Assembly: GCF_024139115.2 (NCBI RefSeq)
Contig: NC_085140.1
Span: 415,660,283 to 415,724,282, forward strand
Source of the DNA: Armigeres subalbatus
Taxonomy: Eukaryota; Arthropoda; Insecta; Diptera; Culicidae
Reading direction: 5' to 3'
Length of the DNA: 64,000 nucleotides
Of this stretch, positions 12,096-22,388 are shown piece by piece; within the stretch, counting starts at the first letter, position 1; each line of letters starts with the position of its first letter. The position numbers were made by a program, and so were the translations under genes. The notes under the pieces are model-generated. The model made no database searches. It had not been told where the DNA came from and saw only the letters and a list, made by a program, of their open reading frames with translations.

Positions 12096-12480
12096 ATGAA
12101 ACCTGTGTGAGAATGACCGGTCCATTGTCAAACCATCTTATGGCCTAATAACCCAAAAGATTATGCTTCCGAAACAATTTCATGAATTTTGATACCCACA
12201 TTGCCTGGGCTTCTTCAAAATGAGTTTGTGGCCACTTTAGGCCCCACGGGAACCTGTTCCAGGATGACCGGTCCGTTGTCAAACCATCCAATGGTCCAAT
12301 TACTTATCAGATCATGCTTTCGAAACAATTTCATGAATTTTGATACCCATATTGCCAGGGTTTCTTCAGAATAAGTTTATGGCCACTTTAGGCCCGACGG
12401 GAACCTATTTCCGGAATAACTGTTCCGGGATTAATTCATAAAATGGTCCTGTAACAGAGTTAAGTTATATTCTTGAAATT
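12096..12480. repeat. Inverted copies of the 151-bp repeat, right arm
   Basis: These are reverse-complement relatives of the left-arm unit. ATTTTGATACCCA(C/T)ATTGCC recurs near 12185 and 12339, and GGCCACTTTAGGCCC recurs near 12230 and 12381, a spacing of about 154 bp. They are more diverged than the left-arm core. Confidence 0.75.
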
Positions 12481-12954
12481 TCCAACGAAGTTGATTAGTC
12501 ATCACGCAAGAAATCTTCATTTGGTTGAATATATATCTTCAATTCACACATACTTTGGGACTTGGCCCAGTTATTCCGGAATTCCGGTCACCAGGAAATC
12601 CGAATCGGTTCTCTGTAACATGTATCGAATAGCGGGTAAGTTCCTGCATCCGTAGCAACCAAAATCGTCGAAATCGGTGAAAAACTGACTATGTTATGAT
12701 CATTTTAAGTCCGTGGGTACCCGGGTACCCTGTCGGTAACGTAAGGGTGTTTTTTTTGTCGGTAACAAAAGGGTTAATATGCGTGACCTGATAGCATATA
12801 GAATATTTATGCCGATAGATATATATGCTGTTGTTTTCATTTGAAATACTCTTGGTGACAAATGTATGATCTATAAATGACATATTTCGTATCAAGATAA
12901 AAACAGTGATGCACACGTTCAAAATTAAAAAAAAAATCGACAACCATTTTTTTT

Positions 12955-13045
12955 TTTCGCCCCCTTAATATTTTTGGAAAACTGAAGGGGGGGGGGTGAC
13001 ATAAAATAAATTTAATATTTTTTTCGGCCTAACTAGGCTACGAGA
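12955..13045. repeat. G-run repeat, inverted copy
   Basis: TTTTTGGAAAACTGAAGG followed by a G-run, ACATAAAATAAATTTAATAT and CGGCCTAAC. It is the reverse-complement arrangement of the block at 6755-6860. Confidence 0.5.
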
Positions 13046-13049
13046 CAAT

Positions 13050-13640
13050 CTTAGGACAATAACAAACACTTCAAAAACAAGAAATGACATTTGTCATCCT
13101 CTCTTACAGCAAGTCATTCTCCAAAGACTGAAATTTGTCCCGGTCATGTCCTACGACCTCTCACAAGGGAGAGGTTTAGAAAGATTTTGTTTCTGATTTT
13201 TCTGATCTGAAAAGATCAGGCCATCCAACCTCTCCACGATCTTCAGAACGAATAGATGATCTCCTCGCTCTTATTATGGGATCTGGAGGCCATCGGCCGA
13301 TTCAACCACCTCCGATTCAATATAGAAGTACCTCTTCCGGCCGCCATCCTAACTAAGTAGAATGTGATGTCATACATTGCCAACATTTTCGATCCCCTGG
13401 TCCTGCCGAGTATGAGTCCTGCCATGAGTATGACTCTTTATTTAGACATGATCGAATACTATGATCGAAGCCCTTTGGGGCAGCAGGGACTATGTCGAAG
13501 GGCTTTACGACCCTCCCATGGCCTCTGCGAGTTAGGGGGCCTGTCTATGACGTGGTGGGGCTTGGCAGTGGGCTCTGTTAAAACCTACAAAAAGCTACAA
13601 GTGTCCGCAAGCAGGCCTCATCAAAGCGACCGTGTAGCGT
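13050..13640. other. No gene seen
   Basis: Short ORFs without domains. The 163-codon + strand ORF starting at 13364 shows no recognisable motif and runs into the tandem duplication downstream. I do not call it a gene. Confidence 0.4.
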
Positions 13641-13649
13641 TCAAGCTCA

Positions 13650-14110
13650 CAGAATCCTACGGTAGGGCAGTGCGTGTGCTGCTTCAGCAGAGAGCGAGTG
13701 ATCTGCTTGTGTTGAGGCAGGAGTGCCATAGTGCGTCACCACTATTGTCACCTCGAAGCACGGCAGAAGTTTACTCAAATGGACTGCGAATACTGAGGCA
13801 GGAGTGTCGTAGCGTAGTATCGTTGATTGGTCCCTTCCCTACATACCGCTATTGACACCTCTAGGCATGCCAGTGGAGTGTTAGGGTGAGCACCCAAATA
13901 AGACTCACATGGGATGGAGAGGAGTGACATTTGGAGAAGCTGCTTCGGCGGCAGAGTGGTAGTGGATTGAATCCACACACCCACAGTGGTCCGCTTCGGC
14001 AGAAGAGTGAGTGATCGGCCTGTGCTGAGGAAGGAGTGTCGTAGCGTAGTATGGTAGAGGAGTGTTAGAATGAGCATCCAAGTAGGTCTCAAATGGTGTG
14101 AATGTGTAAT
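13650..14110. repeat. Imperfect tandem duplication (GAGTGTCGTAGCGTAGTA unit)
   Basis: GAGGCAGGAGTG(C/T)C recurs near 13714 and 13796 and again as GAGGAAGGAGTGTC near 14026. GAGTGTTAG followed by GAGCA(C/T)CCAA occurs near 13876 and 14060. It is an old duplicated block of unknown origin and shows no coding signal. Confidence 0.45.
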
Positions 14111-14499
14111 GTGAAGTAATGCTGGAAAGCTGTCCAGGGGGAAAATAGGGTTAGAGCCCAAGAAGGATTTAGTGGGTGAGAGTCCCACACTCCAGTACAC
14201 TGCCATGTGGTAGCTTGGCAACTACAACGCGTGTGCTGGGTCAGTGCATAATGCATTACTCCTTGCAAAAAACTTCCTTTTTCATTCTTGAGTTGCTTAT
14301 AAACCGCGTTAAGTTTCCCCGAAACATACGCGATGCGACAATCGCGACGCGGTTCTATCGCTTGGCGACTCTGTCGCCATTGGTGTGGAAGCATAAATTG
14401 AACATTGATTGCAGCGACCCAACGATAGAATCGCAGCGACTAGTTGTTGCTATCGTGTCGATGAAATTGCTTGGGTCTGGGCAGTCTTACATCTTATAA

Positions 14500-14715
14500 T
14501 CCACGCAAAAAACAGGATAGACCCCAAAACCGACGTAAAACTAAAATTCGCGAAAAAAATCACGTAAAAAAATTCAAAGAAAAACGCAAATATTTCAATA
14601 TCTGCATAAAAAAACTTTTAGACCCCCAAACCGATGTGAAAAAAAATCGTAAAAAAACGCATAAACAATATTCAGAAAAAAAAAACGTTGAGATTTTAAA
14701 ATCCGGGTAAAAAAT
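14500..14715. repeat. Two A-rich tandem units (GACCCCAAAACCGACGTAAAA)
   Basis: GACCCCAAAACCGACGT near 14519 is repeated as GACCCCCAAACCGATGT near 14621. Each is followed by A-runs broken by CGTAAAA words. It is a small duplicated element of unknown family. Confidence 0.45.
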
Positions 14716-15646
14716 CGTCCTAGTGTGTCTAGTGTCACAGTAAGCGAAGAAATGTGAAGTATCATGATAAAACAAAAACCATTCGAATTAGGCATCATAC
14801 TACTTTGGCAACATTCGGTTTTGGCAACATAAATGTTCCGAACGTGTTGCCAAAATCGAATGGTGTCTGTATATAAAAATGTGTCCATTGCAACAAAGGC
14901 CCTCCACATGCTCTTGGAGCTTGCCCGACGTACATACAGCGCCGAATCCACCAGAAGCACTCTCTTCAGCAGCGTTCTCGACGTAGCTGCACCGAAATGC
15001 TGAGGAAGGCCGCTTCACCAGTTGTTTCTGACACCATCTACTCGTCTCTTCCTTTGGACGATCAAGGAAGTTCTGACTCCGAAATTGGAAATGGGGCCTT
15101 TGTTTTCAGGAAACGAGTAAAACGGCCTCAAAGTGAGTCCCATTCCAACATGGCGAAATCAAACGCAGGTTTTTGTGGTTTCACATCAGGATGAACGAGA
15201 GTTTCCACCGCTTCCGGAAACATCTTAAATCTCAGATGCCCCAATTTTTACGATTTCTCAGCCAGAAAGAGAGCATAGAGAGTGAGCACAACAACCTCCG
15301 AGCGCTCCAATGTTCACACTTTCTGGCATCGTGGAGCTCATCCTCAACTTCTTTGTACAATGCGATGTTTTTGCTTTATGTAAAACATGGCTAACACCAG
15401 ATGTAAACCTTCATTTTCCCGATTTTAACATCATTGGCCGCGATCGGGCAAATCCATATGAAGGGGTGCTTTTAGGAATCAAAAAACAGCACTCCTTCTA
15501 TAGGGTCGATTTTGCTCCGATGTTAGGCACCGAGGCTGTCGCATGTCAGGTGACTATTCGAAGAAAAGGACTTAAGTATCGCCTCGATATATCTTCCTCT
15601 AAACATAGCGCTATCTCGTAGAGATCTCTCGCACATCTGCTCGGTT

Positions 15647-15860
15647 ATGCCCGAGCCACGGTTGCTCTTGGGAGATTTTAACTCACACGGAACAGGCTGG
15701 GCGGAACTGTTCGACGACAACGGTTCATCAATGACGAATTTAATATGTCTAATGATATACGCCTTCCTGCACAACGCCGGAAGGTGCCAGGAGCTGCGGT
15801 TCGTAGGAAACCACACAGCCTGTGGTGGGATGTCGAGTGTACACAACTTTATCGCGAAAA
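15647..15860 (+). pseudogene. AP-endonuclease domain remnant of the I-like LINE
   Basis: The reading frame starting at 15647 gives PEPRLLLGDFNSHGTGWAEL, the Mg-binding GDFN block of LINE-type endonucleases. FVGNHTACGGM further along is out of the canonical pattern. The preceding part of the domain is in another frame (15310-15500), so at least one frameshift splits it. Confidence 0.65.
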
Positions 15861-16169
15861 AATCCGCCGCGTTTAAAGAATTCCGGAAGCACGGTTCGAT
15901 CGTACTTCACCAACGGTACATCGCGCTCGACATCCAGTTCAAGAAGCTGGTCAAAGTGAAGAAACGCGGATATTGGCGCACTTTTGTTGAAGGTTTATCG
16001 CGCGAGACCTCAATGAAAACTCTATGGACCGTCGGGAGAAGAATGTGCAACGCGTCGTCCGTAAACGAAGATCGTGAAAGATCGTGGCGGTGGATACTAG
16101 ACTTCACAGATTCACGGATTCCGTACCGGTGAAGCAAGAATCACGTGATACTTTTGCTGACATGGATGA

Positions 16170-16910
16170 GATGGATCGCCCCTTTTCGATGATTGAATTC
16201 TCGCTTGCCCTCCTTTCATGTAACAATTCCGCTCCAGGGTTAGATAGAATCAGGTTCAATTTGCTCAAAAACCTTCCAAACGTCGCGAACAGGCGCTTAT
16301 TAAGCTTGTTCAATCAGTTACTGGAGTGCAACATTGTACCGGATGATTGAAAGCAAGTGAGGGTTATAGCCACCCAGGAGCCCGGAAAACCCGCGTCGAA
16401 TTATAATTCGTATCGTCCAATCGTGATGCTGCCCTGTCTTCGAAAGCTATTGGAGAAGATGATTCTCTTCCGGCTAGACTAATGGGTTGAATCGAATGAT
16501 TTGTTGTCAGATACACAATTTGGTTTACGCAGGGGCAAGGGAATGAACAACTGTCTTGCGTTACTCTCTTCAGGAATTCAACTAACTTTCACTAAAAAAG
16601 AGTAAATGGGCTCAGTGTTTTTGGACACTTTTGATTCAGTTTGCGTCGATGTCTTATCTGACAAACTCCACACGTGTGGACCTCCACCAATTTTAAACAA
16701 TTATTTGTACAATCTGTTGCCAGAGAAGTGTATAAGTTTTTATCATGGTGACTCGGCAACTTCACGAATTAGCTAGATGGGTCTCCTCCAGGGCTCATGT
16801 TTAAGTCCCCTTCTTTACAATTTCTACGTCAGAGACATTGATGAATGTCTCATGTCAAATTGCTCGTTAAGACAGCTTGCAGATGATTGCGTTGTATCCG
16901 ATACTCTGGA
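16170..16910 (+). pseudogene. Reverse transcriptase domain remnant of the I-like LINE
   Basis: Recognisable blocks in order are SCNNSAPGLDRIRF, YRPIVMLPCLRKLLEKM, DTQFGLRRGKGMNNCLALL, LQGSCLSPLLYNFYV and RQLADDCVVSD. The catalytic YxDD-type motif reads LADD. Stops at several points (TGA near 16350, TAG near 16480, TAA near 16603, TAG near 16773) rule out function. Confidence 0.7.
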
Positions 16911-16944
16911 CAAGTTGTCTACCTACCTGGATACATGGATGGCT

Positions 16945-17345
16945 GCAGCGTTGTTACACCTATGCCTGGCGTATTGTAGAGCTCCAGAATCGTCGGTCTT
17001 TGACGATGTTCCTCCAGTTTCCCCGAACGTTCAGAGTTCCCAGGACCGATTTCACCGCGTGCAGCCAGCGTGTTCGTGGCCTTCCAAGAAGTTGCTGGCC
17101 CCTATCTGGTTCTCTGTTGAATATTGTTTTCGTATTCTGCCGACATTCGCACTAAGTGACCAGCCCACTGAAGTCTGCCGTATTTTTTCTCATGGTTCAT
17201 GCGTCTGCTTCGACTAAACCCTCAATCTCGATTCATGAGTATTTACCACTGGTATATTACGCTGGAGATAAGCCCATCTTCAGTTGAAACCAATCGTGCT
17301 AACTTCTTCGACTACTACAGTTTCCTCTGTAACCTTTGATCTCTG
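16945..17345 (-). mobile_element. Antisense LINE 3' fragment nested in the I-like LINE
   Basis: The minus strand reads KYGRLQWAGHLVRMS, the conserved post-RT tail of RTE-like LINEs. At the nucleotide level it matches 60600-60745 (CGTG(T/G)(A/T)CG(C/T)GGCCTTCCA, GTGACCAGCCCAC, AGTCTGCCGTATT). It interrupts the I-like LINE between its LADD block and its HVVWDC tail, so it was inserted later or joined by recombination. Confidence 0.65.
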
Positions 17346-17969
17346 ACTTTATTCGTGCGGAGGTAATTCCTTTACTCGTCCGGAGGATATCGATCATGTC
17401 GTGTGGGACTGCGAGGAGCATCGTGGCCCCAGATCTGCGCTAACTGAACATCTCCGGGTCCGAGGAAAACAACCGAAGCCTATTAGGGAAGTGTTGACGG
17501 ACCTAGATGTCATATACATGTCGAATACATGTCCCTTGCACATCAATTTTTGAAATTTGCTGATGTAAAATTGTAATCATAGTCCGCCCAGTTGTCTGTC
17601 AAACCCCATTATGAATGTCTTCCTCTTGTTGTCCATTTTAATGTCTATCGTTAATCCCTTTTGTATGTCTTCCTCTCGTTGTTATCTCCCATAAAAAAGT
17701 TTGTTTGTCCCGTTACAGATGCGAAACATCACCAAGAATGTCAACTATGTTAACATCAACATTGTAATTACTTAAGCACCCTAAATTCCCTTCCTTTCCT
17801 ACTGTATTATTGTATTCCCTAACCTCGACCAAACCACGAGTCTTTCGGTTCCCCAATACTAATATTATTATATAAGAATCATGAAAAATTGTATGATTTC
17901 GGCTCCGTAGCGCTTCATGGCAAATGAGCCTCCCAAAATAAACGATTGATTGAAAAAAAATATACAATA

Positions 17970-20900
17970 ATAATAATGATGTAACATCAAACAGACTTAA
18001 ATTTACGTGGCTTTTGATGTATGATGAAAACAAACTTTTCAAAATTACATTTTACACGACAACTCAATTGTAAGTCCATCTTTGAAATATAACTCGTAAA
18101 CCTAAATTTAAATGCGCGATGTTGTAAAAATATGCCCTTGTTCGAATTTTGTGCTTTCCTTGGTATAATTTTCATTTTTTTTAGGTTGCCGCCGAGCAAC
18201 GAAAAAAAATCTTATTTAAAACCCATCCATCTATAGATCTATAGACAAACAGATGAAAAAATAAAGTTGAAATGCTAAGGGATTGATATAAGAGAGCAAT
18301 TAAAAAAAAAAATTGGCATATATAGGCTTATCGTGAGAGACGTTTTCCCGATAACTAAATTTCAATCATTTAGTGCAAGTTACCACAACTAGCGCTTTAG
18401 CTCCGTAGCTAGTGGAACTCGAATAATGTTCCTCGACAAATCTGAAGATCTTTTGTGTTTGTATTTATTTCATTGTTTGGATCTGGCTTTTTGGTTTTGC
18501 TTTGAAATGACACCAAGGGAATCTTCTTGCTAGAAAACTTGCAAATAAATCAATCTGTTCGTGAGTTAAATCGTTATGATAGACACCTCAATTCATTTTT
18601 ATTCACTTTGATTTGTAAAGGTCTAATTGCCACGACAGGTGACCAACTCTCATCAGAAATCAGGCAATTAACTAAGATTGATTTATGATTGTTGTGTCGA
18701 GATATTATACTTTGACGCATTTTGAGTAGTGGAAGCACAAATCTATAGTCGACATTAATCTTTCCAAATTATAATTTCCATGTCATTAGTCTAAAAGCCA
18801 TTTTCGACAAAATGTCCATTCAATCAAATGTCGTGTAACGCCGTTAATCGTTGATTAACGTTAACAACCATGGTACCCATTCCTCCTACAAAATGTTGAA
18901 TTAGAAAGTGCGACAGCGCACCCTGGGCTTAGAAACCGCTATTGAAAATATTGTTTGTAGCTAACATTCCGAGCCATCAATTTCGTTTAAAATAATACAA
19001 CGCCGGGCTCCGATTCCCTCCAGCAGCCTTCGATCCATTATTACCGCTCCAAAACCAGCACGCTACCAAGGACCCAAGGGAAACCAGAAGTCAACGCAGA
19101 CAGCCCCGACGCATGCTAATGATTTATTGAGATTGTGATTGCAGTGGGACCGTTGTCGTCGTCGTCGTCGTCGTCATGGTCCGTTTGGAATTTATGATCT
19201 CGGTCAGTTGGCACACGATGTGTCCCATAACCGGCGCAAACCGAAATTGGGAAGGATGGTATGTTTCCGCTGCGATGCTGAGCCGTGCGATAGCAGTTGG
19301 CGTCATTGCACGTGTGATAGTCTGGTTTTTTTTTCGTTGGGGCAACCATATTTAGAATATACATACGGTGACGGTAGATGAATAACATAAACATTCACGA
19401 CCGAACGGCACGTGTAAGCACATCCAACGGTTGTGTCGAAGTAGAGCTTCCGTGAAAAAGACATACGAAGTGCAATAAATTTTGGGTGTCTTGTGGATCG
19501 ATTGAGGCTCGGCGGGAATTGTGGCACTGCGCCTAGTCACCGGTTTCTCTCTTATCGGTGGAAAAATCTTCATGAACTCTTATGCGAGTAACACCAGCTG
19601 AAATTAGGCCAAAGCTGTATAAACGAGAGCTTTTGATGGCAAAAATCAACGCCGAAGAAGGAAATGTCTTTTCGCCATATTCATTCCCAAGGTGTATCGA
19701 AATTCCGAGAACGAATCGTTGATCAGCAGGACAGAGTGTGAACTGTTATGTTAAAATTGTTCATCCTCTCATTAAATATTCCATTTATCATTATCAAAAT
19801 CGCTTTCTTTGTTCGCCTTATTATCCACGTCTACTAAAATTACAGAAAATTACATTGCAGTATGTATAATTACCATATGCATGATGACATTTGTACTATT
19901 GAGCAATGTTAAAAGTTCAAAACAGAGCTAAGATATTCGACTTCGACATTTAATTCATCCAGAAGGGGGAATTTTCTAAGAGTTTTCAACCATGTTAAAC
20001 ATCGAACGAGATTCCAATTCGTGCAATTACACACTTCCAAAAAAAATGTAGCCTGGATTTATTTCTTTTCAGGTACGTGATGTCCAAAGACCTCTGACTA
20101 CCCTCGCGGATAGTTGTCTAAGACATTCCTATGGTTCACGCATACGGTAGTTCTTGTTAGACTCGGTGAATCGTTATTTGGTTGAGCAACATTTGAATAA
20201 AGTTTTGAGATATTTTTTTTTCAACTCAGTTTAGATTATTAAAAATTTCCAACTTTTTAAAATGAGCCACATAGCTAGCAAATGATGGATGGAATAGGAC
20301 GACAAATTCCGATTTTATGTTCATTTACACTCTCTCAATGTTCAATCTTTGTGTTGCCGTAGGTTCGAATCTTACTGCAATACATTTTCGCATTTAATCT
20401 CCCACATGATGTGCGTATGCAAATCGAGTTTTCAAACATTGCATAAAACGGCCGATTAAACGTATGTCAGGTAGCCTGTCATAAATGTCAGACACAAAAT
20501 ATATAAAAATAACCGACATGAAGAATTGAAAAACGTAAATTTCCCACATTCTTATTCTGTGTGGCAAAATGTCTGCATGACACTATAACCTACGATGAAA
20601 CTCATGGAGATGCAGTCGTTCACTATCCATACTGAAGAATAGAAAGCGGACGCGTGGTACGTTATTCCGTAAGCTGTGCAAGTTAACAGACATTTTGCCT
20701 CCATGACTTTTCCACATCTTTGAAATATGAGTGTTATAAATATTATTGAGGTTTCCTGAAATTTTGGGATGGCGTCTTCTAGTGTATGCATGAGGTATAA
20801 ATACTTATAAAAATCGTTACTTTTGAAAGATTACTGCAACATTTGCTTAGCAAAGGTATGCCAGCCCACCTGCATAGGTAATCATTCTTCCATAATTCCA

Positions 20901-21218
20901 ATTCTCCGAAGAATTACGCTTACTGGAATCTGAACTCAGCAATGAAATTGCCGTTTTAAATGGCAGTGTCGAAACACAACAGCCTGCCGGGATTACCTGT
21001 CGCTTTCTTACCGTCATAAATTCCCAAATAACTTTCCATTCCAATCGATGAAAAATTCCTGAACAAAACCTACGTTTTATCCCGAAGGCGAGCCGACCCT
21101 TCCCAGAATCAGCCTCCACGGAGCTGTGAAACATGAAACCGCACAAAATAAATTAGACCCAAATTTGGCGAATTCGTGGATGCTAATAAGCGAATCATGT
21201 TTCTTCCCCTCCAAACAG
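17970..21218. other. Shaw upstream intron: no exon recognised
   Basis: This is AT-rich DNA directly upstream of the first visible Shaw exon. I looked for the T1-domain signature of Kv channels (NVGG near the start, and an HCxxC-like zinc site) in the longer reading frames and did not see it. The stretch holds a short GTC microsatellite near 19153-19178 and many short ORFs without domains. Confidence 0.5.
19153..19178. repeat. (GTC)n microsatellite
   Basis: About eight GTC triplets in tandem. On the minus strand they read as an Asp run in one frame, which inflates a short spurious ORF. Confidence 0.85.
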
Positions 21219-21413
21219 CATCGCGACACCCAGGAAACGTTGGCCGTGCTCGAGCGGCTAGACCTGGACACCGAAAAGCCCACAGAAGAGGAACTGGCCC
21301 GGAAATTTGGCTACGAGGATGACTATTACAGCGGGACGGTTTCCTGGTGGCAGCACATGAAACCGCAAATTTGGTCCCTGTTCGATGAACCGTACAGTTC
21401 GAATGCTGCCAAA
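21219..21413 (+). CDS. Shaw: Shaw K+ channel, exon: T1-S1 linker
   Basis: This exon encodes 65 residues, from HRDTQETLAVLERLDLD to DEPYSSNAAK, the cytoplasmic linker between the T1 tetramerisation domain and S1 of the Kv3/Shaw channel. It is acidic and ends with the WSLFDEPYSS block typical of Shaw proteins. The acceptor is CCAAACAG at 21211-21218 and the donor AAA|GTACGT at 21414, so both boundaries are phase 0. The 87-bp intron that follows is a normal insect short intron. Upstream exons for the T1 domain are not in view. The ATG at 21126 is intronic and not the start. Confidence 0.93.
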
Positions 21414-21500
21414 GTACGTACGGTGCCCCAAATTGGAACTTGTTATCAAGTTTTCTAATTTTGCATACCTAACCACTCTGTTACATCTCCCGTCCCGCAG

Positions 21501-21719
21501 ATAATTGGTGTGATATCGGTGTTCTTCATATGTGTGTCGATATTGTCGTTTTGCCTGAAAACCCATCCGGATATGCGCGTTCCGGTGATACGAAACACCA
21601 CGGTGAAAACGGCCAACGGCAGTATGGCGTGGGTGCTGGATAAGACGCAAACCAATGCGCACGTAGCATTTTTCTACATCGAGTGCGTCTGCAATGCATG
21701 GTTCACGTTGGAGATTTTG
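21501..21719 (+). CDS. Shaw: Shaw K+ channel, exon: S1 to start of S2
   Basis: 73 codons open with IIGVISVFFICVSILSFCLK (S1). The S1-S2 loop follows, containing an NTTVKTANGS stretch with possible N-glycosylation sequons (NTT, NGS). The exon ends in AFFYIECVCNAWFTLEIL, the start of S2. The acceptor is CGTCCCGCAG and the donor TTG|GTGAGT, phase 0 on both sides. The frame joins directly to VRFISSP in the next exon, across a 5,355-bp intron filled largely by a satellite array. The sequence follows Drosophila Shaw closely as I remember the family. Confidence 0.95.
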
Positions 21720-21822
21720 GTGAGTTTTGTATCGTAATAAAAGATAATAATAAAATAATAATAAGTGGGAATGCATAAATGTCGAAAATTTAATAGGCAG
21801 TGATAACGAAACGGACAAAGCA

Positions 21823-21939
21823 ACACTGGCGGAGCGGGAGGTGGGGCACCACTCGTCGTATGCACGCTTTTGTTATCGAAGGCAATGTTCTTGGACCAAT
21901 TGGTGCCCCATCGCATAAAAAAGGCTAGCACCGCCAGTG
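21823..21939. repeat. Imperfect inverted repeat in Shaw intron
   Basis: CACTGGCGG and GTGGGGCACCA on the left pair with TTGGTGCCCCA and CCGCCAGTG on the right. The RNA could form a bulged hairpin of roughly 115 nt. Probably a small foldback element. Confidence 0.5.
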
Positions 21940-22099
21940 CAAGGCAACGTAGGTACATAAATTGCATACACACAATGCCCGTCATGCCATAAAGACAGAG
22001 ATAACTTCTGTGACGAGGAACATCATATTGAGATAGCGTTACAGATTTGTCAAATTCAGACAAAGAACTTTTTTGAAAGCCAACTTAGTGTGCGACAAC

Positions 22100-22388
22100 T
22101 TTACGATATAATTTATCGACATATTTCTCTCTTTTATTTTTTTTCTCTTCTATCTTAATCTATTCCAATTTTGCTCTTATTCCTTATTTTTTCATTTCCT
22201 CATTTCATATTTCTTCTTTTTTCTTCTATCAGGTTTCGTCGCTTTGTGTTATCTTCTTTCTTCTATTCCCATTATTTTATATTCTTTCTACTATCTTCTT
22301 TATTCTTTCATCTTTCTTCATTCTTCTTCCTTTTCTCTTCATTTTTTATCTTCTTTCTCCCTATTGTTATTTCTTCTTTTCTCTTTCT
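22100..22388. repeat. Pyrimidine-rich tract abutting the satellite
   Basis: About 290 bp, almost entirely C and T on the + strand, rich in TTCTTC, CTTTCT and TTTATT words. It runs directly into the satellite. A similar tract lies at 26690-26790, on the far side of the array. Its lack of stops lets the satellite ORFs extend leftward. Confidence 0.75.

Larger units (their letters stand above)
9663..12773. mobile_element. TTAA-flanked foldback element (piggyBac-like ends) with satellite arms
   Basis: Both ends carry an identical 17-bp inverted repeat, CCCTTTTGTTACCGACA, directly bordered by TTAA (9659-9662 and 12774-12777). A TTAA target and CCC ends are hallmarks of piggyBac-type elements. A second, longer inverted repeat begins with TTACCGACAGGGTACCCGGG at 9850 on the left and near 12747 on the right, and runs about 200 bp inward. 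The left arm holds about nine 151-bp tandem repeats and the right arm about three inverted ones. No transposase ORF is present, so it is non-autonomous. The repeated 61-codon ORFs are artefacts because 151 is not a multiple of three. Confidence 0.8.
14990..17965 (+). mobile_element. Decayed I-like non-LTR retrotransposon
   Basis: The domain order is intact. An N-terminal segment is followed by an AP-endonuclease (the TWLTPDVNLHFPDF block near 15388, GDFNSHGTGW near 15670), then reverse transcriptase (NNSAPGLDRIRFN near 16225, YRPIVMLP near 16408, GLLQGSCLSPLLYN near 16780, LADD near 16876). A C-terminal segment carries PEDIDHVVWDCEEH near 17395. The 3' UTR ends at AATAAACGATTGATTG plus an A-run near 17960. 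Frameshifts and in-frame stops (e.g. near 16350, 16480 and 16605) show it is dead. The clade call rests on the motif style and the HVVWDC tail and is tentative. Confidence 0.75.

Noticed and set aside
13364..14221. 163- and 148-codon overlapping ORFs on opposite strands
   Set aside because: They lie in an imperfect tandem duplication, have no domains, and conflict with each other.
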